DNA of 64,000 nt from assembly GCF_025822765.1 (NCBI RefSeq), contig NZ_JACKUK010000009.1, positions 124,973 to 188,972 of the forward strand, read 5' to 3'. Both the position numbers and the translations under genes were made by a program. The notes below the pieces were generated by a model that saw nothing but the letters and a program-made list of their open reading frames with translations, ran no database searches and was not told where the DNA came from. Shown here piece by piece: positions 8,717-17,341 of the stretch (position 1 is its first letter; each line of letters starts with the position of its first letter). The DNA is from Mycobacterium barrassiae (lineage in GTDB: Bacteria > Actinomycetota > Actinomycetes > Mycobacteriales > Mycobacteriaceae).

Positions 8717-10090
8717 TCAAGCGGGACCGGTCAGGTTTCCGTCACGGATGTCCCTGCGGCAATCGATCCGGCTCCGCCCCGTCTCGCTGACGCAGACCCG
8801 CACCTGCTCCTCGATGCCCGGCGGGTACACCTCGTCGTTGGGTCCGGGCAGGACCGTCGGGTTCGGCACGGGTCCGGAATAGATCGACCACAGGTGAGCG
8901 CCGGTGCTCGGCAGGTTCGAGCAGTACGCCTGCTGCCCCGTCGTCGCGATGCCGGCGGAACCGAGCGGATCGCAGTCCGCGCCGATCCGCACCACCGGGA
9001 TGGCCGGCGCAGTGGCCGGCGGCGGCACCGGTGCTGGCTGTGCGGCGGTCGGCCTATGCTGCACCGCCGCCTCCTCCCGATCCGCGAAGATCAGACCCGC
9101 CGCGATCGCCACGCCTACCAGCACCGCGGCGGCGCCTCCGACCAGCAGTGCAGTGCGCAGCCGGTGTCCACCGCCCGGTGACACGTGCTTGGCCTGCCGC
9201 CCCGACGCCGGCGCCGCGACCGTCGCATCGGTGGCGCCCAGCTCCTGCGCGGCGGCGGACAGGCCGGCGGCCATCGCCTCGGCGAAGTCGGTGCACGTCT
9301 CGAAGCGGTCGGCGGGCGCCTTGGCCAGTGCGCGCTCGAACGCGGATCCCATCCCCGACAGCTCGGGGATGCGCTCGCCGATCGAGGGCGGGCTCGCCGT
9401 CAGGTGGTTGCTGATCACCACCGCGGGGTTGTCGTGCTGGAACAACTGCTGCCCGGTGAGGAGATGAAAGGCGGTGGCGGCCAGTGCGTACTGGTCGGCG
9501 CGGCCGTCGAGCGCCTGCCCCATCAGCTGTTCGGGCGCGGCGTAGGCCACCGTGCCGACGGTCATGTCGGTGGCCGTCAGGCCGGACGAGTCCCTCACCC
9601 AGCGGGCGATCCCGAAGTCCGCGAGCAGTACACGGCTGAACTTCGAACTAGTTTGGGCCAGAAGGATATTCGACGGTTTGACGTCGCGGTGCAGCAGGCC
9701 CTGCTGATGCGCGTAGTCCAGCGCGTCGGCCACACCCGACACGATCCGCACGACGTCCTCTGGCGGCAGACCGCCGCCGTGATCCGCGAGCATCCGTGCG
9801 GCGTCGGTGCCCTCGACGAAGTCCATCGTGATCCACAGCTGGCCGTCGAACTCGCCGCGATCGTGCACGCCGACGATGTGCGGATGCCACAGCCGCGCAA
9901 CCACGTCGGCCTCGCGGTTGAAGCGTTCGCGGTACTCGTGGTCGACCGTCAGCTCCCGCGGCAGGATCTTCAGCGCGTCGTACCGCGGCAACCGGGGGTG
10001 CTGGACCAGGTAGACCTCACCCATCCCGCCGGCCCCCAGCTTGCGCACGATGGTGTACCCGGCGAAGACGTCACCCTCGGCTAGCGGCAT
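8717..10090 (-). CDS. Transmembrane Ser/Thr protein kinase, PknF/PknJ-like
   Basis: A 457-residue receptor kinase starting MPLAEG, the same opening as M. tuberculosis PknF. The glycine loop (LGAGGMGEVY), Lys41, H134-R-D136 with KPSN, D158-F-G160 and A184-P-E186 are all intact, so it should be active; the activation loop carries the Thr-rich LTATDMTVGT. After a linker there is one membrane helix near residues 315-340, then a Pro-rich stalk and a small extracellular domain with four Cys. An in-frame ATG five codons upstream is possible. Substrates and signal are unknown; PknF phosphorylates an ABC transporter in M. tuberculosis, but none is adjacent here. Confidence 0.9.
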   Translation of the reverse strand: MPLAEGDVFAGYTIVRKLGAGGMGEVYLVQHPRLPRYDALKILPRELTVDHEYRERFNREADVVARLWHPHIVGVHDRGEFDGQLWITMDFVEGTDAARMLADHGGGLPPEDVVRIVSGVADALDYAHQQGLLHRDVKPSNILLAQTSSKFSRVLLADFGIARWVRDSSGLTATDMTVGTVAYAAPEQLMGQALDGRADQYALAATAFHLLTGQQLFQHDNPAVVISNHLTASPPSIGERIPELSGMGSAFERALAKAPADRFETCTDFAEAMAAGLSAAAQELGATDATVAAPASGRQAKHVSPGGGHRLRTALLVGGAAAVLVGVAIAAGLIFADREEAAVQHRPTAAQPAPVPPPATAPAIPVVRIGADCDPLGSAGIATTGQQAYCSNLPSTGAHLWSIYSGPVPNPTVLPGPNDEVYPPGIEEQVRVCVSETGRSRIDCRRDIRDGNLTGPA

Positions 10091-10190
10091 GGCCTCACGC
10101 CCCACCTATCGCCGTTTTGCGCCATGTCGAAACTCTCGCACGCAGCGGACCGCCCATTGCTGTGGGGCTGACGAACGGCGCGTCGGGACA

Positions 10191-11126
10191 CTACTGAACA
10201 GGCGTGACGACCTGTCCGGACTCGAGGAAGCTGTCCAGGTTGCGCAGCGTGAGCTCCTCCATCGCCGCGCGGGTCTCGACGGTGCCGCTGCCGACGTGCG
10301 GCAACAGGACGACGTTGTCCATCGACAGCAGCGGCTCCGGAACGTTCGGCTCGTGCGCGAACACGTCCAGGCCCGCCCCGGCCAGCCGACCGTCGACCAG
10401 CGCCGCCACCAACTCCTCCTCGTCGACGACGCTGCCGCGGGCGATGTTGATCAGATAACCGTCGGCCCCAAGCGCGTCGAGCACCTCGCGGTTCACCAGC
10501 TTCTCGGTGCTCGCCCCGCCCGACGCCGCGATGACCAGAACGTCGACACCGGCCGCCAACTCGACCGGCGAGCACACATACGTATACGGCGACCCGTCGA
10601 CCTGATGCCGGTTGTGATACGAGATCGTGCAGCCGAAAGCGCTGAGCCGCTTGGCGATTGCACCACCGATGCGGCCCATCCCGATGATCCCCACGCGGGT
10701 GTTGCTCACCTGGCGCGTCAACGGGTAGATCCCGTCGACCGGCCACCGGCGCGCCCGCACATAGCGATCCGACGCCGGGAATTGCCGCAGCGTGTCGATC
10801 ATCAGGCCGACCGCGGTGTCCGCCACGCAGTCGGTCAGCACGTCAGGGGTGTTGCTCACCACGATCCCCCGCGCGGCCGCCGCGTCGACGTCGGTCGTGT
10901 CGTAGCCGACGCCGAAGTTCACCACCGCACCGAGGTTCGGCAGCGCCGCCATCAACTCCGCGTTCACGCCGACGCCTCCCGATGTCACCGCCACGCGGAT
11001 CTCGTCGCCGTGCGACGCCAGGAACTCCGCGGGATCACTGGGCAGTAGGTACGCCCCGTAGTCGTCGCGCAGCTTCTGCGTCAACGACGGCATCAGCCGC
11101 CCGACCTGCAACACTCCTTGACCCAT
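10191..11126 (-). CDS. D-isomer-specific 2-hydroxyacid dehydrogenase (glyoxylate/hydroxypyruvate reductase-like)
   Basis: A 311-residue NAD(P)-dependent dehydrogenase. The Rossmann motif is GIIGMGRIGGAIAKRL in the middle third, and the family's catalytic elements are visible: the Arg-containing NIARGSVVDE, the Glu in the DVFAHEP segment, and the His in LLPHVGSGT. These reduce 2-oxoacids such as glyoxylate or hydroxypyruvate to D-hydroxyacids; the precise substrate is not evident. It lies 100 bp upstream of the PknF-like kinase on the same strand. Confidence 0.88.
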   Translation of the reverse strand: MGQGVLQVGRLMPSLTQKLRDDYGAYLLPSDPAEFLASHGDEIRVAVTSGGVGVNAELMAALPNLGAVVNFGVGYDTTDVDAAAARGIVVSNTPDVLTDCVADTAVGLMIDTLRQFPASDRYVRARRWPVDGIYPLTRQVSNTRVGIIGMGRIGGAIAKRLSAFGCTISYHNRHQVDGSPYTYVCSPVELAAGVDVLVIAASGGASTEKLVNREVLDALGADGYLINIARGSVVDEEELVAALVDGRLAGAGLDVFAHEPNVPEPLLSMDNVVLLPHVGSGTVETRAAMEELTLRNLDSFLESGQVVTPVQ

Positions 11127-11170
11127 AGTGCTGCACGGTACGGACTCGCTACCGGCCGCGCACGAGACCT

Positions 11171-11632
11171 TTACTCCGCGGTCGCCGATGCCGGGACGTG
11201 CCGCGCCACCGTGTCGTCGAGGGTTTCGCGCAGCGCACGGATCTCGGTGATCAACCGTTCGAGGTCCTCGCGCTCGATGTGTAGGACCTCGGCCCTGCCG
11301 GTCGTCGTCACCGTCGCGTTGCGCAGTTTGCCGCGGCGCAGGGCGGATTCGCCGATGATCTCGCCCGCCCCGACGAGGGCGATCCGCTCATTACCGACGT
11401 ACACGCCCGCCTCCCCGCTGAGCAGGATGTAACAGGCGTCCGACGGGGTCTGCTCACGAATCAGCGGCCACGGCCCCGACGTCGACGTGCGGTGTGCCGC
11501 CTCGACGAGCTTCTTCAAGTCGGCGTCCGAGAACTTCGCGAACGTCGGGAACTCCCGTAATCGGCGGGCGCTTTCCTCTTGCTCCTGCCGGAGCGCCTCT
11601 GCACTTTCGCGCTCGTACCTGCGGTTGTCCAT
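11171..11632 (-). CDS. Cyclic nucleotide-binding domain protein
   Basis: A 153-residue protein: an N-terminal charged helix (ESAEALRQEQEESARRL) followed by one CNB/Crp-type beta-barrel with the phosphate-binding cassette region GEIIGESALRRGKLRNATV. No DNA-binding helix-turn-helix follows, so this is a stand-alone cNMP sensor rather than a Crp regulator. The ATG at 11632 has GGGGGAC upstream. The intergenic region on its 5' side holds the 11-bp-spaced CAAG repeats at 11692-11717, which may regulate it or the opposite small ORF. Confidence 0.8.
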   Translation of the reverse strand: MDNRRYERESAEALRQEQEESARRLREFPTFAKFSDADLKKLVEAAHRTSTSGPWPLIREQTPSDACYILLSGEAGVYVGNERIALVGAGEIIGESALRRGKLRNATVTTTGRAEVLHIEREDLERLITEIRALRETLDDTVARHVPASATAE

Positions 11633-11691
11633 GGTGGGTCCCCCGATCCGCGATCTTGACCCTGACGTCGATGAGCCTATCCACCGCACTT

Positions 11692-11717
11692 CAAGAATGT
11701 GTCAAGAATTCCGTAAG
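11692..11717. promoter_or_regulatory. Three direct half-sites at 11-bp spacing (CAAGAAT-type)
   Basis: CAAGAATGTGT, CAAGAATTCCG and TAAG begin at 11692, 11703 and 11714, exactly one helical turn apart. Direct half-sites at 11 bp are the usual target of OmpR/PhoB-family response regulators. The same array occurs at 46660-46686. Confidence 0.55.
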
Positions 11718-11740
11718 CACCGGGCGCGATCGTAGTTCGC

Positions 11741-11842
11741 ATGATCGATCGCCTCCGCGCCCTCGCCGTCACGGCCACCGGAGCGGTCTTCCTCGTTTCA
11801 GGACTCGGCCTGGCCGCTGTCGGTCTCGCCGGTATGGGCTGA
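11741..11842 (+). CDS. Possible 33-residue single-span membrane peptide
   Basis: ATG to TGA encodes 33 residues: a short basic N-terminus (MIDRLRALAV) followed by about 20 mostly hydrophobic residues ending GLAGMG. It could be a small membrane protein or a leader peptide. It lies 24 nt after the CAAG repeat array, on the strand opposite the CNB gene, and has no Shine-Dalgarno, so it would be leaderless. There is no homology support; the call rests on composition and position. Confidence 0.35.
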   Translation: MIDRLRALAVTATGAVFLVSGLGLAAVGLAGMG

Positions 11843-11923
11843 CGCGTCGATCAGTCGGCGCGGTCGAGCCGTCCCGCGGTGGCCTGGCCGCGGGACGGCC
11901 CGTCTGCGCCGACTATCGCTCGC

Positions 11924-11963
11924 TCCTGTCGCCGAGAGTGAACTGAGTGCACGCTCGGCAGGA
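11924..11963. repeat. Imperfect intergenic inverted repeat
   Basis: GCCGAGAGTG and CACGCTCGGC (9 of 10 paired) flank a 9-nt loop, extended by TCCT/AGGA across a bulge. It sits just ahead of the long hairpin at 11976 and ends in the same GCTCGGC as the hairpin at 20980. Confidence 0.45.
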
Positions 11964-11975
11964 ACAGAGTGCGCC

Positions 11976-12043
11976 CCTATGGTCGAGATTGAACTGAGGG
12001 TCGTTGCCGTCGCCACAACCCTCAGTTCAATCTCGGTCATAGG
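11976..12043. repeat. Long intergenic hairpin, CTATG-CGAGATT class
   Basis: 26-nt arms at 11976-12001 and 12018-12043 with a 16-nt loop. The only non-Watson-Crick positions are two adjacent G-T pairs, which pair as wobble in RNA. The outer end reads CCTATGGTCGAGATTGAAC. It lies downstream of the kinase stop at 12062 on the minus strand. Related elements are at 20150 and 61362. Confidence 0.85.
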
Positions 12044-12061
12044 ACTCCGATAAGAGATGTC

Positions 12062-13603
12062 CTACCGCTCGTCCGAGCCGTACTCGAGCGCGGGCTCCGC
12101 CGAATCCACGCCACCCCTGCTGAGAATCGTCAACATGTCGGGTTGCACCTCGTAGCGGGCTCCGTCGGCGGGGTTGACGGCCGTGAACCCGCGCCCGGAC
12201 GGCGTCGCGTTCGACAGCTGCAGATTGGCACCGTCGCGCAGCCGCTCACCCCGGTAGTAATAGGTGCCCGGCGCCGACTCGCACACCACCGCAATCGAGT
12301 TCGTGGTCCGGATCGCCGCCGCGGGCGTACTGCCCGGATCGCAGCGCGCGGTATGGCCGACGAATCCCTGCGCATCGGTCCCGGAAACCCCCGCGATGGG
12401 TTCGGATCGCGATGTCGTCGTCGTGGTGGTGGGCGTGCTTGTAGTTGTAGAAGGTGAGTCCGACGTCGTCGTCTCCGGCGACGATGACGGGGTCAGCGAG
12501 GTCGTCGGCACCGCCAGCCTGGTCTGCGGCGTCGACCCACCACCGGGGTCGCCGAACACCAGCACCGCGGCGAGCACCACCGCCGCGGTGAACATCACCA
12601 CCGTCGCGGCGACCAGCGCCACTTGCGCCGGGCCGAACCGCGACTTCTTGACGGGCGGGGCGGGCGGAACCGGCGGGGGCAGGTACCCCGTCCGCGCCGG
12701 ATTCGGATCGGCGGCGGAGAACTGCCTGGTGTGGCTCGGCGGAACCGGCACCGGCGGAGGCGTCGAGTCCGACAGCGCCGCCGCCGCGGCCTTGGCCAGT
12801 TCACCGGCCGTCGTATACCTCTCGGCGGGCTGCTTGGCCATGCCCTTGGCGATGACGTCGTCGAACCCGCGGTTGATGCCCCGACGCATGATGCTCGGCC
12901 GCGGCGGCGGGGAGAACATGTGCGCGCCCATCATCTGCCGCACGTCGCCGGCCTCGAACGGCGAACGGCCGGTGAGGCACTCGTAGAGCAGGCATGTCAA
13001 CGAGTACACGTCGGCGGCCGGTCCCCCACGCGCGCCGCTGAACCGCTCGGCGGCCATGTAGGCGCATGAGCCGATGACCAGTCCAGTACTCGTCACGCTC
13101 GCCTCGCCGCCACCGTGCGCGATGCCGAAGTCGACGAGGTAGGCGAAATCCTCCCGCGTGAGCAGCACGTTCTCCGGCTTGATGTCGCGGTGCACGAGCC
13201 CGTTGGCATGCGCCGCGTCCAGCGCGGCCGCGACCTGACTGATGATCGACACCGCACGCGTCGGCGGGAGCGGTCCCTTGGCGAGCAGCTCGTCCTTCAG
13301 GCTCGCACCCTCGACCAGCCGCATGTCGATATAGAGGACGCCGTCGATGTCGCCGAAGTCGTGCACCGGGATGACGTGCGGCTCCTGCAAGCGCGCGGCG
13401 ACGCGGGACTCACGCCGGAAGCGCTGCTGAAAGCTCTGGTCGGCGGCTACCTCGGTGCGAAGCAGCTTGATCGCCACCATGCGCTCCCTGACGGTGTCGT
13501 AGGCGCGGTACACCTCGCCCATTCCGCCGACACCGATCAGCGACTGGAGCTCATACGGCCCGAATTGCGTACCCACGCGAGTCCCGCCGTTCGGGGAGCC
13601 CAT
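12062..13603 (-). CDS. Transmembrane Ser/Thr protein kinase, PknE-like
   Basis: A 513-residue receptor kinase. Kinase domain residues about 15-275: glycine loop IGVGGMGEVY, Lys46, H138-R-D140 with KPEN, D158-F-G160. The P+1 motif is A184-A-E186 instead of APE, a mild departure. A Pro-rich juxtamembrane linker precedes one membrane helix at about 325-350, then a Ser/Thr-rich stalk (runs of TTT) and an extracellular domain of about 110 residues with two Cys. The N-terminus (GTQFGPYEL) and the HDFGDIDG segment resemble PknE/PknD of M. tuberculosis. Neighbours give no substrate hint. The long hairpin at 11976-12043 follows its stop. Confidence 0.9.
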   Translation of the reverse strand: MGSPNGGTRVGTQFGPYELQSLIGVGGMGEVYRAYDTVRERMVAIKLLRTEVAADQSFQQRFRRESRVAARLQEPHVIPVHDFGDIDGVLYIDMRLVEGASLKDELLAKGPLPPTRAVSIISQVAAALDAAHANGLVHRDIKPENVLLTREDFAYLVDFGIAHGGGEASVTSTGLVIGSCAYMAAERFSGARGGPAADVYSLTCLLYECLTGRSPFEAGDVRQMMGAHMFSPPPRPSIMRRGINRGFDDVIAKGMAKQPAERYTTAGELAKAAAAALSDSTPPPVPVPPSHTRQFSAADPNPARTGYLPPPVPPAPPVKKSRFGPAQVALVAATVVMFTAAVVLAAVLVFGDPGGGSTPQTRLAVPTTSLTPSSSPETTTSDSPSTTTSTPTTTTTTSRSEPIAGVSGTDAQGFVGHTARCDPGSTPAAAIRTTNSIAVVCESAPGTYYYRGERLRDGANLQLSNATPSGRGFTAVNPADGARYEVQPDMLTILSRGGVDSAEPALEYGSDER

Positions 13604-13939
13604 ATGAATCCTTCCGTCCTCTCGATAAGTGCGTCCAACCGAGTTCCCGCGACAACCTGATCCTTAACCGCTCCCCGCAGCGGTAATATGTGGCGCACCG
13701 ATGCGACCACCGAAAGCAAAGCAGCACAACCGATTTGCTCAGTCGCGAGTGTACAAAGGACCGCGGGACTTTGCGAACGGCGCTTTTCGGGGTGGCCGGC
13801 CGGCGGCGAGCCCGTTGACCTGCGACGCCACGGACTGGTCGCACGTCACAAATTCATATGCATAACGTTCGCCGTGACGGGGAACACCCTCTTGTCCGGC
13901 GTCATGTCGGTATCCGAACAATGCGCGACAGGAACCACG
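13604..13939. other. Intergenic region between divergent kinase and methyltransferase genes
   Basis: 336 nt without a convincing gene. It must hold the promoters of the minus-strand kinase and the plus-strand methyltransferase. An inverted repeat ACCGCT-N6-AGCGGT lies at 13667-13684. An open frame continues upstream of the methyltransferase start, but its predicted residues look non-coding. Confidence 0.5.
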
Positions 13940-14869
13940 GTGGCTGATTCACGTACCAAGACCCCTACCACTGCGCAATCGAAATGGTTGTCTGAGTCGG
14001 CGGGGAAGATCCACGGCTCCGACAAGGACGAGGTGCAGTTCCACTACGACATCTCCAACGACTTCTTCAAGCTGTGGCAGGACCCGACCCAGACCTACAG
14101 CTGTGCGTACTTCGAGCGTGACGACATGTCGCTCGAGGAAGCGCAGATGGCCAAGGTCGACCTGTCGCTGGGCAAGTTGGGCCTCCAACCGGGGATGACG
14201 CTGCTGGATATCGGGTGCGGCTGGGGCTCGACGATCATGCGGGCGGTCGAGAAGTACGACGTCAACGTCATCGGGCTGACGCTCTCGGAGAACCAGAAGC
14301 GGCACATCGAGGAGCACTGGTTCGCCAACTCGACGAGCACCCGCAAGATGGAGGTCCGGCTGCAGCCGTGGGAGGAGTTCGACGAGCCTGTCGATCGCAT
14401 CGTCTCCATCGGCGCGTTCGAGCACTTCGGCTTCGGCAAGTACCCCGACTACTTCAAGAAGACGTACAACCTCATGCCCGACGACGGCGTGATGCTGCTA
14501 CACACGATCATCATTCCGAGCGACGAAGAGGTGAAAGCCAAGAAGCTGCCGCTGCTCATGTCGACAGTGCGCTTCATCAAGTTCATCCTCGACGAGATCT
14601 ATCCCGGCGGTCGCCTACCGCTCGCAGCGCAAGTCGTCGAGCAGGCCAGCAAGGCCGGCTTCACCGTCACCCGCGAACAACATCTGCAGCCGCACTACGT
14701 CCGCACCCTCGACACGTGGGCGGCAAACCTGGAGTCGAACAAGGACGAGGCGATCGCGATCACGTCCGTCGAGGTCTACGAGCGCTTTCATAAATACCTC
14801 ACTGGATGCGCCGACCTGTTCCGCAACGGATACACCGACGTGTGCCAATTCACTTGCGAGAAGCAATAA
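13940..14869 (+). CDS. Mycolic acid cyclopropane synthase-type SAM methyltransferase (paralogue 1)
   Basis: A 309-residue member of the CmaA/MmaA/PcaA family, which modifies meromycolate double bonds on the acyl carrier using S-adenosylmethionine. Seen: [17 protein letters not shown] at the N-terminus, SCAYFER with the conserved Cys, the SAM loop [10 protein letters not shown] (residues about 88-97), GAFEHFG with the bicarbonate-ligand Glu, and MLLHTI with the conserved His, so the catalytic set is complete. The GTG at 13940 was chosen (product begins [15 protein letters not shown] upstream); an ATG at 13904 is the alternative. The 60-residue longer frame upstream is not family-like. It is followed 24 bp later by a second paralogue. 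Whether it cyclopropanates or methylates cannot be read from the sequence. Confidence 0.88.
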   Translation: MADSRTKTPTTAQSKWLSESAGKIHGSDKDEVQFHYDISNDFFKLWQDPTQTYSCAYFERDDMSLEEAQMAKVDLSLGKLGLQPGMTLLDIGCGWGSTIMRAVEKYDVNVIGLTLSENQKRHIEEHWFANSTSTRKMEVRLQPWEEFDEPVDRIVSIGAFEHFGFGKYPDYFKKTYNLMPDDGVMLLHTIIIPSDEEVKAKKLPLLMSTVRFIKFILDEIYPGGRLPLAAQVVEQASKAGFTVTREQHLQPHYVRTLDTWAANLESNKDEAIAITSVEVYERFHKYLTGCADLFRNGYTDVCQFTCEKQ

Positions 14870-14893
14870 TTCATTTAGTAGGGTTAAGCGGTA

Positions 14894-15778
14894 ATGACTG
14901 ACATGAAGTCCCACCCGATTGACATGCAGCCTCATTTCGAGGAAGTCCAGGCCCACTACGACCTGTCAGACGACTTCTTCGGACTCTTCCAGGACCCATC
15001 GCGGACCTACAGCTGCGCCTACTTCGAACGCGAGGACATGACCCTCGCCGAAGCACAGCTCGCCAAAATCGATCTCGCACTGGGCAAACTCGGACTCGAG
15101 CCGGGCATGACCCTGCTCGACGTCGGGTGCGGCTGGGGTTCGGTGATGAAACGCGCGGTAGAGAAATTTGACGTCAACGTCATCGGTCTCACGCTTAGCA
15201 ACAACCAGACCCGTTACTGCAAACAGCTTTTCGAGACTCTCGACACCGAACGCACCACGCGCGTCGAGCTGCACGGGTGGGAACAGTTCGACGAGCCCGT
15301 CGACCGCATCGTCAGCATCGAGGCATTCGAGGCCTTCCCCAAGGAGCGCTACGGCGCGTTCTTCGAGACGTGCTACCGGCTCCTGCCCGACGGTGGCCGC
15401 CTGGTGCTGCAGACGATCATGGGTCATCCGCTCAAGCGCTGGCCCGACCTCGGCATCCCGATCGTCATGTCCGATCTGAAGTTCATGCGGTTCATCGCCA
15501 AGGAGATCTTCCCGGGCGGGTCGATCCCGTGCGACGAGGACATCATCGGGCTCTCGGGCGAGGCCGGCTTCGCGGTGCAGCATTTCGAAACGCTGAACCC
15601 GCACTATGTGCGAACGCTGGAGACCTGGGCCAAGAACCTCGAGGCTGCGCACGACGAAGCCGTCGCCGCCACGTCCGAAGAGGTCTATCAGCGCTACATG
15701 AAGTACCTGGTGGGGTGCGCCGACTTCTTCCAGCGCGGCATCAGCGAGCTGGGCCAGTTCACGCTGACCAAGGGCTGA
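14894..15778 (+). CDS. Mycolic acid cyclopropane synthase-type SAM methyltransferase (paralogue 2, UmaA-like, altered active site)
   Basis: A 294-residue paralogue of the preceding gene. The family frame is clear: HFEEVQAHYDLSDDFF, Cys41 in [11 protein letters not shown] loop LLDVGCGWGS at 75-84, C-terminus QFTLTKG. Relative to CmaA1 numbering (offset 6), the bicarbonate ligands Cys41 and Glu146 are kept, but the usual EHFG reads E146-A-F-P and the ligand His is Gln173 (VLQTIM). EAFEAF is shared with UmaA (Rv0469), but UmaA as I recall it keeps the His. The change may mark a methyltransferase rather than a cyclopropanating activity, or a weak enzyme. It is co-oriented with paralogue 1 and convergent with the ketosynthase. 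Confidence 0.88.
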   Translation: MTDMKSHPIDMQPHFEEVQAHYDLSDDFFGLFQDPSRTYSCAYFEREDMTLAEAQLAKIDLALGKLGLEPGMTLLDVGCGWGSVMKRAVEKFDVNVIGLTLSNNQTRYCKQLFETLDTERTTRVELHGWEQFDEPVDRIVSIEAFEAFPKERYGAFFETCYRLLPDGGRLVLQTIMGHPLKRWPDLGIPIVMSDLKFMRFIAKEIFPGGSIPCDEDIIGLSGEAGFAVQHFETLNPHYVRTLETWAKNLEAAHDEAVAATSEEVYQRYMKYLVGCADFFQRGISELGQFTLTKG

Positions 15779-15784
15779 TCCGCG

Positions 15785-17035
15785 TCAGGGCGCGCCGAAC
15801 ACCAGCGCGACGTTGTTGCCGCCCAGGCCGAATGAATCGGACACCGCGTACCGATAGTCGCCGTGGCGCGGCCGGTCGGCCACCACGTCGAGATCGATCT
15901 CGGGATCGAGCGTCTTCAGATTCAGCGTCGGCGGAATGACGCCGTCGCGCAGCGCCTGCACCGTCAGCACCGCCTCCACCGCACCCGCAGCGCCCAACGA
16001 ATGACCCAGCGCCGCCTTCGGCGCGTATACCGCCGCCTGGTGGTCGCCGAGTGCGCGGCGGATCGCGCGGGCCTCGGCGAGGTCACCGTGCTTGGTGCCG
16101 GTGGCGTGCGCGTTGATGTGGTCGATGTCCGACGGCGTCACCCCGGCGAGCTCGATCGCCCGGCTGATGGCGTCGCCCGCCCGCTCACCGCTGGGGTCCG
16201 GATCCACCACGTCGAAGCCGTCGGACGTGATGGCCGCACCCATCAGCCGAGCCAGGATCGGGGCGCCGCGCGCCTTGGCGTGCTCTTCGGTCTCGATGAG
16301 CATCAGCGCGCCGGCCTCACCGAGGACCATGCCGTCGCGGTCGGCGTCGAACGGGCGGCACGCGGCCGCGGGGTCGTCGTTGTTGGATGCCAGCCAGCCG
16401 AGATTGGTGAACGACGCGACCGGCACCGCCTCGATGTAGTTCTCGACGCCGCCGCAGATCGCCATGTCGGCTTCGCCGAGGATGATGCCCTGCCAGGCCT
16501 CCGCGATGGCGGCCGCACCCGACGCGTCCGCCAGCACCGGCGATGTGATGCCCGCCTTGGCCTGGAAGTCCAGGCCCACCGAGGCGGCGGGCGCATTGGG
16601 CATGTGCATCTGCACGGCGAGCGGATTGGCCGCGCGCACGCCACGTTTCTTGAAGTCGTCGTACAACACGATCATCGCCTCGGTGCTGGCCAGCGCGAGC
16701 CCGATCGAGACGAGGAGGCGACGGGTGTCGACTTCCGGGGATCCGGCGGCTTCCCACAGGCGGCGGCCGAGTACCCGCGACATCTTCTGCATGTACGACA
16801 ACCGGCGCAGCTCGACGCGGTTGAGGTGCTGGTCGAAATCCTCGCGGAGTTGTCCGCCGATCCGGATCGGCAGGTTGTATTCGTCGACGAACGGCGTATC
16901 CAGTCTGCGAATGCCGCTCTGCCCCTCCAGCAATTGCTGCCAGGTGTCCTCGGCATTGGTGGCCAGGGCATTGCTGGATGCCAGCGCGGTAACGACGACA
17001 TCAGGAAGGCCGCCGCCGGTCGTTCTACTGGCCAT
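15785..17035 (-). CDS. KasA/KasB-like beta-ketoacyl-ACP synthase lacking the catalytic cysteine
   Basis: A 416-residue protein aligning end to end with mycobacterial KasA/KasB (DRDGMVLGEAGALMLIETEE, APKAALGHSLGA, PPTLNLKTLDPEIDLDVVA). Both catalytic His are present (His310 in NAHATGT, His345 in GHSLGA). At the nucleophile the KasA pattern PVSACSSGSEA reads PVLADASGAAA, so Cys is replaced by Asp170 (codon at 16526-16528, reverse strand). The protein cannot condense by the normal acyl-Cys route; it may be a chain-length-factor-like or decarboxylating partner. It lies convergent with two mycolate methyltransferases, so a role in meromycolate synthesis is likely but inferred. Confidence 0.85.
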   Translation of the reverse strand: MASRTTGGGLPDVVVTALASSNALATNAEDTWQQLLEGQSGIRRLDTPFVDEYNLPIRIGGQLREDFDQHLNRVELRRLSYMQKMSRVLGRRLWEAAGSPEVDTRRLLVSIGLALASTEAMIVLYDDFKKRGVRAANPLAVQMHMPNAPAASVGLDFQAKAGITSPVLADASGAAAIAEAWQGIILGEADMAICGGVENYIEAVPVASFTNLGWLASNNDDPAAACRPFDADRDGMVLGEAGALMLIETEEHAKARGAPILARLMGAAITSDGFDVVDPDPSGERAGDAISRAIELAGVTPSDIDHINAHATGTKHGDLAEARAIRRALGDHQAAVYAPKAALGHSLGAAGAVEAVLTVQALRDGVIPPTLNLKTLDPEIDLDVVADRPRHGDYRYAVSDSFGLGGNNVALVFGAP

Positions 17036-17341
17036 GTGTCACCAAAGTCCTTTACTCAGCTAGCGGACCTGGTCGTTATTTCCCAATCTACGACGGAATA
17101 TGCACCGGTGCAGCAACTTTATCAACTGGCTTGGCGCCGGGGGCCCGACGGATAGCGACCTTCAGGCGCTCGACGAGCACGGGTGAACGATGAAGACGAC
17201 GGCGATCCGATTTGCTAGACCAGCACGGTAACCACGTCGAAACCTGGCGCGGTCAAGCGGCTACTGCAGATCGAGTTGCTGAAACTGCAAAACTGGGCGA
17301 GCGCACCGAATTCGTCAGGCAGGCACAGATGTTCGCGTGCG
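17036..17341. other. Intergenic region upstream of the ketosynthase
   Basis: 306 nt with no convincing gene; it holds the ketosynthase promoter. A perfect 12-nt palindrome TGCACCGGTGCA at 17101-17112 is the only symmetric element noticed. A 66-codon open frame from 17212 has no RBS and runs antisense into the next gene. Confidence 0.5.

Noticed and set aside
12420-12500. GT/GTC-rich microsatellite-like tract
   Set aside because: It encodes the Thr/Ser-rich stalk of the kinase and stays in frame.
17101-17112. Perfect 12-nt palindrome TGCACCGGTGCA as an operator
   Set aside because: It is single, short and without a nearby regulator gene; such a palindrome is expected by chance in 64 kb of GC-rich DNA.
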